A DNA stretch of 64,000 nucleotides, taken from SIG480 sp045539475 (GTDB lineage: Bacteria; Bacillota; Clostridia; Oscillospirales; JAAYXM01). The stretch covers positions 1-64,000 of the forward strand of contig JAZQFJ010000034.1 in assembly GCA_045539475.1 (NCBI GenBank), written 5' to 3'. The notes under the pieces are model-generated. The model saw only the letters and a program-made list of their open reading frames with translations. It was not told where the DNA came from and did not search any database. Below are positions 1 to 7,535 of this stretch, in pieces. The translations under genes and the position numbers were made by a program. Every line of letters begins with the position of its first letter. The stretch's first letter is position 1.

Positions 1-21
1 GTCATATCGCAAAATTCCTCC
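1..21 (-). other. possible start of a gene leaving the left edge
   Basis: On the minus strand a GGAGG motif (complement of 17-21) lies 11 bases upstream of an ATG (complement of 3-5). This suggests the first codon of a gene that reads leftwards out of the window. Only the start codon is inside, so nothing can be said about its product. Confidence 0.3.
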
Positions 22-41
22 GAAAAAAATCAAATTAATGC

Positions 42-70
42 TTGAAAGTTTTGTAAATGTATGTTATAAT
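42..70 (+). promoter_or_regulatory. sigma-A promoter of the tRNA-Pro gene
   Basis: TTGAAA (42-47) and TATAAT (65-70) are separated by 17 bases. The tRNA begins 15 bases after the -10 box, so this is a standard promoter for it. Confidence 0.7.
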
Positions 71-84
71 GATAAAGTTGAAAT

Positions 85-161
85 CCGGGTGTAGCGCAGC
101 TTGGTAGCGCGCTTGAATGGGGTTCAAGAGGCCGCAGGTTCGACTCCTGTCACTCGGACCA
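85..161 (+). tRNA. tRNA-Pro (anticodon GGG)
   Basis: The 77-base sequence folds into a full cloverleaf. The acceptor stem CCGGGTG pairs with CACTCGG (one G-T), followed by discriminator A and an encoded CCA. The D stem is GCGC/GCGC. The anticodon stem is CTTGA/TCAAG around loop ATGGGGT, giving anticodon GGG. The T stem is GCAGG/CCTGT with loop TTCGACT. GGG reads the proline codons CCC and CCU. Confidence 0.95.
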
Positions 162-167
162 TCTCAG

Positions 168-193
168 AGCCGTCACAATTGTGACGGCTTTTT
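168..193 (+). terminator. terminator of the tRNA gene
   Basis: A perfect 22-base palindrome (168-189, arms AGCCGTCAC and GTGACGGCT) is followed by a run of T. It starts seven bases after the tRNA CCA end. Confidence 0.8.
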
Positions 194-225
194 GATTATT
201 TATTGCTCATTTTTTACTGTTTATT

Positions 226-255
226 AAAAAAGACAAGCTTATGCTTGTCTTTTTT
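226..255. terminator. bidirectional terminator between the tRNA and murQ
   Basis: The hairpin AGACAAGC/GCTTGTCT (231-250) is flanked by an A run on the left and a T run on the right, so it can end transcription from both sides. It is the likely 3' end of the minus-strand murQ operon. Confidence 0.75.
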
Positions 256-330
256 CTCTTTATTGTTATCTTTTCTCAATTCGTTGCTTAATATTCGTTT
301 TTTTACCGTCCTTTACATCTATAAAAAGCT

Positions 331-1143
331 TTACTGCAATCCGAGAGTCTTTATAACTTCCTTTATCGTCCAGTTGTTAGCTTCCAGAAGTTCCACTGCT
401 TTTTCTTCATTGCATTTCACAATGTCGCAAACGATATTGATAACGCGCTTTTTTAGTTTCTCATTAGAAGGCTTGAGGTTGACCATCATATTTTCGTATA
501 CATGTCCGAGCTTTATCATGACACAAGTGGAAAGCATGCTTGTAACCATTTTTTGCGCAGCTCCTGCCTTCATGCGTGTTGAGCCCATAACAACTTCAGG
601 TCCCGTGTCCGTGACGATAGAGATATCCGATTCAAGATCAAGTCTGCTGCCGTAGTTGCAGGAAAAGCCGATGGTTTTGCAGCCGACGCTTTTTGCGTAA
701 GCAAGGGCATCGGCAACATATGCGGCATTTCCTGCTGCGGATATTCCTACGATGCGGTCATTTGGTGTAAGACCCAGCGCTTTCAGATCTTCAATACCCG
801 CGTCGGCAATATCCTCTGCGTTTTCACCGGCTGAAAAAACGCGTTCGCGTCCACCGGCGATAATTCCCACAACCGTTTCCGGGGAAACACCGTAAGTTGG
901 CGGACATTCCGCGGCGTCGATTATTCCAAGACGGCCGGATGTTCCGGCACCTACATATATAAGCCTGCCTCCTGCACGCATACCTTCTTCGATACAATCT
1001 GCTGCTTTTTCAATTTGAGGCAGCGCTTCGTCAATTGCCTTGACAGCGTTGTGGTTTTCAGCCTGAATAAGAGAAAGGACACCGGCAGTGGATTCTTTGT
1101 GTATATTCATCGTGTTTGGGTTTCGCATTTCTGTTTTGTTCAT
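331..1143 (-). CDS. murQ: N-acetylmuramic acid 6-phosphate etherase
   Basis: MurQ removes the D-lactyl ether from MurNAc 6-phosphate, giving GlcNAc 6-phosphate and lactate, in cytoplasmic cell-wall sugar recycling. The 270-residue protein shows the SIS-fold sugar-phosphate site GAGTSGRLG (66-73), the family signature DAAECPPT with the expected catalytic Glu at about 79, and the conserved MGSTRMKAGAAQK stretch. It is slightly shorter than typical MurQ (about 300), mostly at the ends. It is translationally coupled to the upstream kinase gene by a 4-base ATGA overlap, so the pair would phosphorylate and then cleave MurNAc. The assignment is firm by motif. The alternative, a glucokinase-regulatory-like SIS protein, is less likely. 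Confidence 0.93.
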   Translation of the reverse strand: MNKTEMRNPNTMNIHKESTAGVLSLIQAENHNAVKAIDEALPQIEKAADCIEEGMRAGGRLIYVGAGTSGRLGIIDAAECPPTYGVSPETVVGIIAGGRERVFSAGENAEDIADAGIEDLKALGLTPNDRIVGISAAGNAAYVADALAYAKSVGCKTIGFSCNYGSRLDLESDISIVTDTGPEVVMGSTRMKAGAAQKMVTSMLSTCVMIKLGHVYENMMVNLKPSNEKLKKRVINIVCDIVKCNEEKAVELLEANNWTIKEVIKTLGLQ

Positions 1144-2246
1144 TTTGCATTCTCCTCATATAATTCTTTTGCAAGAGTAACAGCACCGTAAACAGGTTCG
1201 CGATCAAGAATTTTTATATCAAAATCATAAGTGGTTCCAAGTGCTTCTTTAAGGTAAAAAAGTGTGAGAGGGTCATTGGTAAGTCCTCCGGCAAGAACAA
1301 GCGGAATTCTTTTTCGAGTCAGTTTCCCGGCGTTTGCAAGAACGAAGTCCGCAGCATTTTTCATGTTGAGCTTAATGATTTCATTTGCGGTATCATCACC
1401 TTTTTCAGCCGCAATATAGACATAGCGTGAAAATGATGCGATAAACTTCTTTCCTTCATCATATATGCGGAAGAGAAGCTGTTGGAGATCATCAAATCCG
1501 TCCTCGGATATAAGCTTGGTTATCATTGTTTGCTTTCCGATACCGTCTCTTTCACGGTAGTAAGCAATAAGTGCGTCTCGCCCAATATCAAAGCCACTTC
1601 CTCCGTTATCAAGAAAATATCCTCTGCCTGCGATTTGTGTATGCCTTTTGCCTTTTTGCAGGAATGAGCAAACTCCGGTTCCTAAAATAAGTGTTATACC
1701 ATCGCCGTCGCCAAGTCCGGTAGCTATGATGTTTGCGTTGTCCGTATCAGTTTTGAAAGCGAGGAAACCGAGTGAAGAGAAAAATTCATTAAGCTCTTTC
1801 TGTGTACCGCCGGATGTACTGCCTGCGATTCCTGCAAAACAAACGATTGAAGAGAAGGGAATACCATCGCAAATATCAAAAATTGCTTGCTTCAGGACGT
1901 TTCTTGCCTGCTCTATTCCTATATCAATGGGATTTGAACAATCGGCATAAGCTTTGCGAAAAGGCTCTCCTTCGAGGCTGCAAAGTAAAAGCGCGGTTTT
2001 TGTTCCGCCTCCGTCTATACCAAGCAGGTATGTTTTGTCATTTTCCGAAAAAAGTGACTCTACGCTTATCTTAAGGTACTTTGAGACGGAAAGAAGAAGC
2101 TCAATGTCAGGAATGCTGAGTCCGCATTCCCATTTGCTGACAGCTTTCTCCGAGCATCCTATTGCTTCTGCAAGATCTTTTTGCGTTATATTGTTTTTTT
2201 TGCGGAGAACCTTCAGGTTTTTTGCGAAATTCTTTTCAAGCTCCAT
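1140..2246 (-). CDS. XRE-type HTH fused to BadF/BcrA-family amino-sugar kinase
   Basis: Residues about 8-65 form a classical Cro/C1 helix-turn-helix (TQKDLAEAIGCSEKAVSKWE). Residues about 72-368 form an ASKHA-fold kinase of the BadF/BadG/BcrA family. ATP-binding motifs are GIDGGGTKTALLL (phosphate 1), a Gly-rich LILGTGV segment and AGGLTNDP near the C-terminus. Family members act on GlcNAc and, in clostridial MurK, on MurNAc. Overlap with murQ by 4 bases supports a MurNAc/GlcNAc kinase role. Carrying the DNA-binding domain on the kinase suggests a sugar-responsive autoregulator, similar in logic to ROK repressors; that is inference. No insertion or frameshift is seen at the domain junction, so this appears to be one intact protein. 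Confidence 0.82.
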   Translation of the reverse strand: MELEKNFAKNLKVLRKKNNITQKDLAEAIGCSEKAVSKWECGLSIPDIELLLSVSKYLKISVESLFSENDKTYLLGIDGGGTKTALLLCSLEGEPFRKAYADCSNPIDIGIEQARNVLKQAIFDICDGIPFSSIVCFAGIAGSTSGGTQKELNEFFSSLGFLAFKTDTDNANIIATGLGDGDGITLILGTGVCSFLQKGKRHTQIAGRGYFLDNGGSGFDIGRDALIAYYRERDGIGKQTMITKLISEDGFDDLQQLLFRIYDEGKKFIASFSRYVYIAAEKGDDTANEIIKLNMKNAADFVLANAGKLTRKRIPLVLAGGLTNDPLTLFYLKEALGTTYDFDIKILDREPVYGAVTLAKELYEENAK

Positions 2247-2328
2247 TTTATCACCATCCTGTCAAAACTATTATAGCTTTTGCAATATCGCTTGTCAATC
2301 TACTGTTGGGTGACAAGGATGATAAACT

Positions 2329-3150
2329 CTATCGGTGGGCGGGTAGTTCATCGTACTGCTGCAAAATTTTCGCAGCGTAGTCCCGCGGTGTCATTCCCAT
2401 CTTTCGTTTAAATGCATAGCTGAAATAGCTTTGAGAAGAAAATCCGCAGAGATAAGCGATTTCTGTCAGCGTATTATTTGTTGAAATCAGCATATTTACA
2501 GCTTTTTTTATCCGCTGTTCTTCAACGTAGTCACGAAGTGTTTTACCTGTTGATGCTTTAAAACAGTTGTGAAAGTGAATTGGGCTGAAGCCTGCTTTTT
2601 TCGAAATTGTATCCAGAGACAAATCTGATGTAAGATTTTCTTTTATGTAAGCTATAATATCCTCTATGACCTTGCGGTTATTGCTTTTTTCGTTATGCAG
2701 ACATCTTGTTTTTTCGGAATCATGATAAAGCGTGTGTATCAGTTCAAGAACTGTACTGTGCAGAATTATCTCGTCCTCCTTTAAGCCGGAACCGAAGTAT
2801 TTGCTTATTTTTTTGAACAGTTTGTAGTATTTTCCGCTGTTGTCAGTACGAACAAAGTCGGGAATCTGAAGTAAAGTATTTGAAAGCTCTCCTCCTGTGA
2901 GGATCATGTGTATATAATAACATTTGAAAGGGAGCTTTGTGTGGCGGGTCTGACCCGGCTTTGCACAGATTACGGTGTTGGTACGTATTGGATTTTCCAA
3001 TGAATCGATGTATGAAATTCCTCCGTCTTCCATTGGGATTTCAATTTCAAACATAGTTGTTTTTCTGCTTTTTGTCATAGCTTTGTTCTTTACGGCAATG
3101 TCCGTATTATAAATTCCTGCAGATACAATTTCGGGTAGAAGAATCTCCAT
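2329..3150 (-). CDS. AraC-family transcriptional regulator
   Basis: The protein has 273 residues. The N-terminal half is a cupin-like ligand-sensing region with little recognisable sequence. The C-terminal ~100 residues carry the two helix-turn-helix units of AraC/XylS regulators, including the typical IAYLCGFSSQSYFSYAFKRK and GMTPRDYA endings. A CCAGGAGGT-type ribosome site precedes the start. It is divergent from the sugar-acid cassette beginning at 3264 with a 113-base gap, so it most likely activates that cassette. The ligand is unknown. Confidence 0.88.
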   Translation of the reverse strand: MEILLPEIVSAGIYNTDIAVKNKAMTKSRKTTMFEIEIPMEDGGISYIDSLENPIRTNTVICAKPGQTRHTKLPFKCYYIHMILTGGELSNTLLQIPDFVRTDNSGKYYKLFKKISKYFGSGLKEDEIILHSTVLELIHTLYHDSEKTRCLHNEKSNNRKVIEDIIAYIKENLTSDLSLDTISKKAGFSPIHFHNCFKASTGKTLRDYVEEQRIKKAVNMLISTNNTLTEIAYLCGFSSQSYFSYAFKRKMGMTPRDYAAKILQQYDELPAHR

Positions 3151-3263
3151 AATTACCTCCTGGAAATAATAAGATTTCTAATAATATTGATAAGAATATT
3201 ATATTATTTCAGTGATATATATTATAAAATGGGATTGACAAAAAGTCAAGGAGGGATGAGAGT

Positions 3264-3941
3264 ATGAAAATAACGTGGCTCGGACAAGCCGGTATGCTTC
3301 TTGAAAATGAAAATACTGTGATTATGGTAGATCCGTATCTGTCTGACAGTGTTGGAAAAGCAGATCCACGGAAGCACAGACGCGAGGCGGTTCCTGATTA
3401 TTTATTTGACATCAGACCGGACATAATGATTTTTACGCATAACCATCTTGATCATTATGATCCGGAAACGGTAGAGCGCTTTATCGGTGCCGATACCTCA
3501 ATAACCGTTCTTTCTCCGTATTCTGTATGGAAGGAAGTAAGAAAGCTTGGCGGAGAAAATAATTTTGTTTACTTCAACCGCGGAACAACATGGACGCAGA
3601 ACGGAATAAAATTCACGGCGGTGCCGGCGGAGCACAGTGATGAATATGCAATAGGCGTTGTTGTGGATGATGGAGATAAGAAATATTATTTTACGGGTGA
3701 TACTCTGTATAATGAGCGTGTTTTCCAAGAACTCCCGGATAATATTCACGCAGTCTTTCTGCCGGTGAACGGAGTTGGAAACAATATGAATATGGCAGAT
3801 GCAAAAGCATTTTGCGAAAGAATAAATCCAAACTGCGCAGTTCCCGTACATTGCGGACTTTTTGATAATATTGATATGAATAATTTTGAATATAAAAAAA
3901 GGGTAATACCGAAAATTTATAAGGAGATAGAGCTAATATGA
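3264..3941 (+). CDS. UlaG-like metallo-beta-lactamase-fold hydrolase
   Basis: This 225-residue cytoplasmic protein has the metal-binding HNHLDH motif at residues 59-64, a later PAEHSDEYA segment and the TGDTLY motif, as in the UlaG/L-ascorbate-6-phosphate lactonase branch. UlaG relatives open sugar-acid lactones. The strong AAGGAGGG ribosome site fixes the start. It overlaps the following dehydratase gene by 4 bases, and the pair is followed by a cupin and an SDR. This suggests the SDR makes an aldonolactone, this enzyme hydrolyses it and the dehydratase acts on the acid. That order of steps is inference; other phosphodiesterase activities are possible in this fold. Confidence 0.8.
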   Translation: MKITWLGQAGMLLENENTVIMVDPYLSDSVGKADPRKHRREAVPDYLFDIRPDIMIFTHNHLDHYDPETVERFIGADTSITVLSPYSVWKEVRKLGGENNFVYFNRGTTWTQNGIKFTAVPAEHSDEYAIGVVVDDGDKKYYFTGDTLYNERVFQELPDNIHAVFLPVNGVGNNMNMADAKAFCERINPNCAVPVHCGLFDNIDMNNFEYKKRVIPKIYKEIELI

Positions 3942-5098
3942 AAGTAATTGATGTAAAACCATTTGTTGTCGATTGTTTCCGTACAAACTGGGTGTTTGTG
4001 AAGGTGTATACCGACGAGGGGATAAGCGGTGTAGGAGAGGCTACTTTAGAGTATAAGGAAAAGTCACTTTTAGGCGCAGTTGAGCATATCAAAGAATATC
4101 TTGTCGGCAAAAACCCCTTAGAAATCGAAAAGCATTGGCATGCTATATACCGTGATGCTTACTGGCGCGGGGGAGCGGTGCTTATGTCGGCTCTTTCGGC
4201 TGTTGAAATGGCGCTCTGGGATATTCTCGGGAAAAGCCTTAATGTGCCCGTATATCAGCTTTTGGGCGGTAAGGTGAATGATAAGGTGCGAATTTATGTT
4301 AACGGCTGGTTTGCCGGCGCAAAGGAGCCGGAGGAATTCGGAGAAAAGGCAAAAATTGCTATGGAGCGCGGTGTAACCGCTATGAAATGGGATCCGTTCG
4401 GGAAAAACTATCTCAACATATCCAACGCAGAGCTTGACCGTGCTCTTCGCTGTGTTGCTGCAGTTCGTGAAGCTTGCGGGAATAAAGTTGATTTGCTTAT
4501 CGAAGGTCATGGAAGGTTTAATATTCCGACTGCTGTAAAAATCGCAAAAGAGCTTGAGCAGTTTAAGCCCATGTTTTTCGAGGAACCCGTTCCGCCGGAT
4601 AATCTTGACGCATTGAAAGAGGTTAAAACAAAATCACCGGTAGCAATTTCTGCCGGCGAAAGATTGTATACACGATGGGATTACAGACAGCTGTTTGATA
4701 AAATGGCGGCAGACTACATACAGCCCGACATCTCCCATGCCGGCGGCATTATGGAGCTTAAGAAGATTGCGGCAGAAGCCGAGTCCCGCTATATTCCGTT
4801 TGCTCCGCACAATCCGTCGGGGCCGGTTGCAAATGCGGCAACACTTCAGCTTGCGGCAACCTGCCCGAATTTTGAGATTCTTGAAATAATGTATTCCGAT
4901 GTTGAATGGCGGGGCGATGTAACAAATGAATCTTTAAAATATGAAGACGGATATATGACAATCCCTGATAAGCCGGGACTTGGCATCGAAATCAATGAAG
5001 AAGAATGTCTTAAGCACCCGTATCAGGTACATACACTCCGACACTATACGGGCGCACTTACCGATATACGTCCGGCAAAAAGCGAATTCTACTTCTGA
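3938..5098 (+). CDS. mandelate-racemase-family sugar-acid dehydratase (enolase superfamily)
   Basis: The 386-residue protein has the capping domain (1-~125) and TIM barrel of the enolase superfamily. The three Mg2+ ligands are visible as Glu189 (in IEGHGRF), Glu215 (in FEEP) and Glu241 (in AGERLYTR), spaced 26 and 26 residues apart. His291 in HNPSGP is the expected barrel-end acid/base. This matches the galactonate/gluconate/mannonate-type dehydratases that turn aldonic acids into 2-keto-3-deoxy acids. The exact substrate cannot be read from the sequence. It is coupled by overlap to the UlaG-like gene and followed 15 bases later by a cupin gene. Confidence 0.85.
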   Translation: MKVIDVKPFVVDCFRTNWVFVKVYTDEGISGVGEATLEYKEKSLLGAVEHIKEYLVGKNPLEIEKHWHAIYRDAYWRGGAVLMSALSAVEMALWDILGKSLNVPVYQLLGGKVNDKVRIYVNGWFAGAKEPEEFGEKAKIAMERGVTAMKWDPFGKNYLNISNAELDRALRCVAAVREACGNKVDLLIEGHGRFNIPTAVKIAKELEQFKPMFFEEPVPPDNLDALKEVKTKSPVAISAGERLYTRWDYRQLFDKMAADYIQPDISHAGGIMELKKIAAEAESRYIPFAPHNPSGPVANAATLQLAATCPNFEILEIMYSDVEWRGDVTNESLKYEDGYMTIPDKPGLGIEINEEECLKHPYQVHTLRHYTGALTDIRPAKSEFYF

Positions 5099-5113
5099 TG
5101 AGGAGAATGTCTT

Positions 5114-5470
5114 ATGATAAATGACGGAATAGAAATTCTTGAACATAACGGAGAAGGCTTTTCGAAGGTTGTTTGCTTTGGTGCGTGGCGCGTGGCAATG
5201 ATAAATTATTCAGAGCGTTTTGAAGAAAAAAATCTGAATTTGCTTGAAAGGCATATGCTCACTGATGAGGTTTTTGTCCTTCTTGAAGGCAAGGCTACTC
5301 TCGTATCTGATAAAAAAAGATACGAGATGGAGAAGAATAAACTTTATAATGTAAAAAAAGAAGTATGGCATGCAATAGCTCTCAGTAAAGACGCCAAGGT
5401 TCTCATTGTTGAAAATATTGAAACCGGAAAAGAAAACAGCGAATATAAAATCGCGGAAAAGGAAATATAA
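5114..5470 (+). CDS. small cupin-fold protein
   Basis: This 118-residue protein has a single cupin barrel: RHMLTDEVFVLLEGKATLV as motif 1 and a degenerate motif 2 around KKEVWHAIALSKDAKVLIVE. The usual full set of metal-binding His residues is incomplete, so it may be a binding or isomerase-type protein rather than an oxygenase. It lies between the dehydratase and the SDR in one operon, with a ribosome site (GAGGAG) overlapping the previous stop region. A role in sugar-acid isomerisation is plausible but not shown. Confidence 0.7.
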   Translation: MINDGIEILEHNGEGFSKVVCFGAWRVAMINYSERFEEKNLNLLERHMLTDEVFVLLEGKATLVSDKKRYEMEKNKLYNVKKEVWHAIALSKDAKVLIVENIETGKENSEYKIAEKEI

Positions 5471-5471
5471 T

Positions 5472-6248
5472 ATGAATTATACTCTTGTGACCGGTGCTTG
5501 TATAAATACAGGTGCCGCTATAGTTGAAAAATTTCTGTCAAAAGGGAAGAATGTAATCTTCACAGGAAGAGGTGCAGAGCGTGTTCTTACTGCAGAAGAA
5601 GAATATAAAAAGAAATTTCCTGCTGCAAATGTAAAAGGATACACGATTTCGCCGCTTGTTGATAAAAAAACGGTGAACGAAGATGCAGTAATTGAAATGT
5701 TTGAATATTTTGATAAAGAGGATATTTTTATAGAAACTCTTGTTCTCAATGCGGCTGATCTCGGTGTGGATGTTGAGCCACTGAAGAATCCGCTGAGGGA
5801 TTTTATGCGGGTTATAAACACGAATATGGTGTGGAATTATTGCCTTTCTGAAAATGCCGTGAAGCGTATGATGAAAAACGGCGGCGGAAACATCATATTT
5901 GTAAATTCAAACACCGCGTATAGGGCGATTCCCGGCAGAATTGCATACTCTGCATCCAAGAGCGGGCAGCTCGGTATGATGCGTGCAATGGCGCTGGATT
6001 TCGGCAAGTATAATATCCGGGTTAATGCTGTTCTTCCGGGTATGATAAAAACAGACCGATGGGAGAAAAATCCGGAGTTTTATGAAAATGTTCCGTCTCG
6101 TTTTACGCCACTTGGCGATGTCGCACTTGGCAGCGACATTGCAGACGCTGTCTGGTATTTTGCCGAGCATGCGAGAAACACAACCGGTGCAGAGCTTACG
6201 GTTGACGGTGGAAATATGATACAGCTTTATCCGGTGATGGAGTCTTAG
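5472..6248 (+). CDS. short-chain dehydrogenase/reductase
   Basis: The 258-residue SDR starts at the ATG encoding MNYTLVTGA, two bases after the cupin stop codon. It has a Rossmann N-terminus with a modified glycine motif (TGACINTGAAI), the NSN serine region, the catalytic YSASK motif and the C-terminal TGAELTVDGG signature. It probably oxidises or reduces a sugar or sugar acid with NAD(P). It is the last gene of the 3264-6248 cassette, and a long hairpin follows it. An in-frame upstream extension to 5406 exists but lies inside the cupin gene and lacks a ribosome site. Confidence 0.85.
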   Translation: MNYTLVTGACINTGAAIVEKFLSKGKNVIFTGRGAERVLTAEEEYKKKFPAANVKGYTISPLVDKKTVNEDAVIEMFEYFDKEDIFIETLVLNAADLGVDVEPLKNPLRDFMRVINTNMVWNYCLSENAVKRMMKNGGGNIIFVNSNTAYRAIPGRIAYSASKSGQLGMMRAMALDFGKYNIRVNAVLPGMIKTDRWEKNPEFYENVPSRFTPLGDVALGSDIADAVWYFAEHARNTTGAELTVDGGNMIQLYPVMES

Positions 6249-6330
6249 AATTTAAAGCTGTTTTCATAGCTTTACGAATCAAATGCGGGAAGCATCCTTG
6301 AATTTAATATGGTCGGTATCGAATAAGTGA

Positions 6331-6403
6331 TTATCGCCGGAGTATCTGAACAAAAACATCTGTACGGGTTCAATGATACGCCGGCGATAAAGTGTATTTT
6401 TTT
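6331..6403 (+). terminator. long-stem terminator after the sugar-acid cassette
   Basis: A 16-base arm (6331-6346) pairs with 6375-6390 with one mismatch, the inner bases TGAAC/GTTCA extend the stem, and a run of seven T follows at 6397-6403. It separates the plus-strand cassette from the converging AraC gene. Confidence 0.7.
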
Positions 6404-6419
6404 AAAATGAGGTAGGATG

Positions 6420-7334
6420 TTACTTCGCTTTCTTATTAAACTTTGATGGAGTGGTTCCGGTTATCTGCTTGAACTTTGAAATGAAATATGTGTAGTTGTT
6501 AAAGCCTGATTTAAAGCAGGTGTCGGTTATGCTCTCTCCCGTTGAAAGCAGATACTTTGCATGGGAGATTCGAAGAAAGGTTATATATTCATTCGGCGTG
6601 CAGGACAAGTGAGCTTTAAAAATTCTTGCCAGATACGCGTTGGACACATTGCACATCCTTGCAACCTCGCTCACGCCTTCAAGCGTTGTGAAGTTGTTGT
6701 GGATATAGATTATCGCCTTGTTAAGCTTGCTCGGGATTTTCGTATCTTCAAGCTCCGTTGGCTGGGTAGAAAAGGTAGAGTAATAAATTTCCATAATCTG
6801 GATTATTTGTGAGTACATCAGAATATCATTGTTCTCGCTGACGGTTTTACACATCTCTTCAAGAACGTTTAAATGCTCCATTAATTTTATTTTCCTTTGT
6901 TCGTTTGGTGAGATAAGGTTTTTTTCGGATGCTTTTCTGCTGTAAAACGGCTTTATGAAAAGATCTCCGGCTTTAGCTTTTTTAAAAAATTCCTGAGGAA
7001 AATAAAACTGGTAATAATCTAAAGTTGACACCTCGGGAAAGATGGAAGTGTAGTTTTCGTGGTCATGTAAGATTATGGCATCTCCAAACTTTGGCGTGTA
7101 TATGTGGTTGTCGATAAGAAAGCTGATATTTCCTGCAAGAAAAATAAACATCGAACACCAATCTTCGTTTTTGTGTATTGATGTGTGCTGAGCAACGAGC
7201 TGGCGGTGGGAATAATGCATCCAGAAGATGGGCTGCTCTGCATCATATGAGTATGAAAATATCGGTGCATAGCTTTGACCGAGCATAGGGTTTGCATCAT
7301 AGTAAACACGTTTTTTGTCGCTCTGCAAGTTCAT
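6420..7334 (-). CDS. AraC-family transcriptional regulator with cupin sensor domain
   Basis: This 304-residue protein has an N-terminal cupin-like sensor (HTSIHKNEDWCSMFIFLAG... with a later FGDAIILHDHE segment) and a C-terminal double helix-turn-helix of the AraC type (VARMCNVSNAYLARIFKAHL and CFKSGFNNYTYFISKFKQ). It is divergent from the long glycan operon starting at 7536 with a 195-base AT-rich gap, so it is the likely activator of that operon. The ligand is probably a mono- or disaccharide released from the glycan (inference). Confidence 0.88.
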   Translation of the reverse strand: MNLQSDKKRVYYDANPMLGQSYAPIFSYSYDAEQPIFWMHYSHRQLVAQHTSIHKNEDWCSMFIFLAGNISFLIDNHIYTPKFGDAIILHDHENYTSIFPEVSTLDYYQFYFPQEFFKKAKAGDLFIKPFYSRKASEKNLISPNEQRKIKLMEHLNVLEEMCKTVSENNDILMYSQIIQIMEIYYSTFSTQPTELEDTKIPSKLNKAIIYIHNNFTTLEGVSEVARMCNVSNAYLARIFKAHLSCTPNEYITFLRISHAKYLLSTGESITDTCFKSGFNNYTYFISKFKQITGTTPSKFNKKAK

Positions 7335-7529
7335 TTTGTTTTACCTCCGCTTAATGGTTAAAAAAATAAAGTCCATAATAAGGTAAGTATAGCAAATACT
7401 GTAATAAATGTCAAAATAAAAATTTATAAATCTTTAACTTGGTTTAAAAAAATTAAGTTTTGGTGCAATAATCTTATAGTAATGCGTAAGTCTGTAATGA
7501 TATAATTTTAATAGAATACCCGGAGGTAG
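7335..7529 (+). promoter_or_regulatory. divergent control region of the glycan operon
   Basis: The region is strongly AT-rich. A TATAAT at 7501-7506 is well placed for the GH3 operon, but no good -35 element lies 17 bases upstream. A weak promoter of this kind fits activator dependence on the divergent AraC protein. No convincing direct-repeat operator was recognised by eye. Confidence 0.45.
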
Positions 7530-7535
7530 ATGAAA

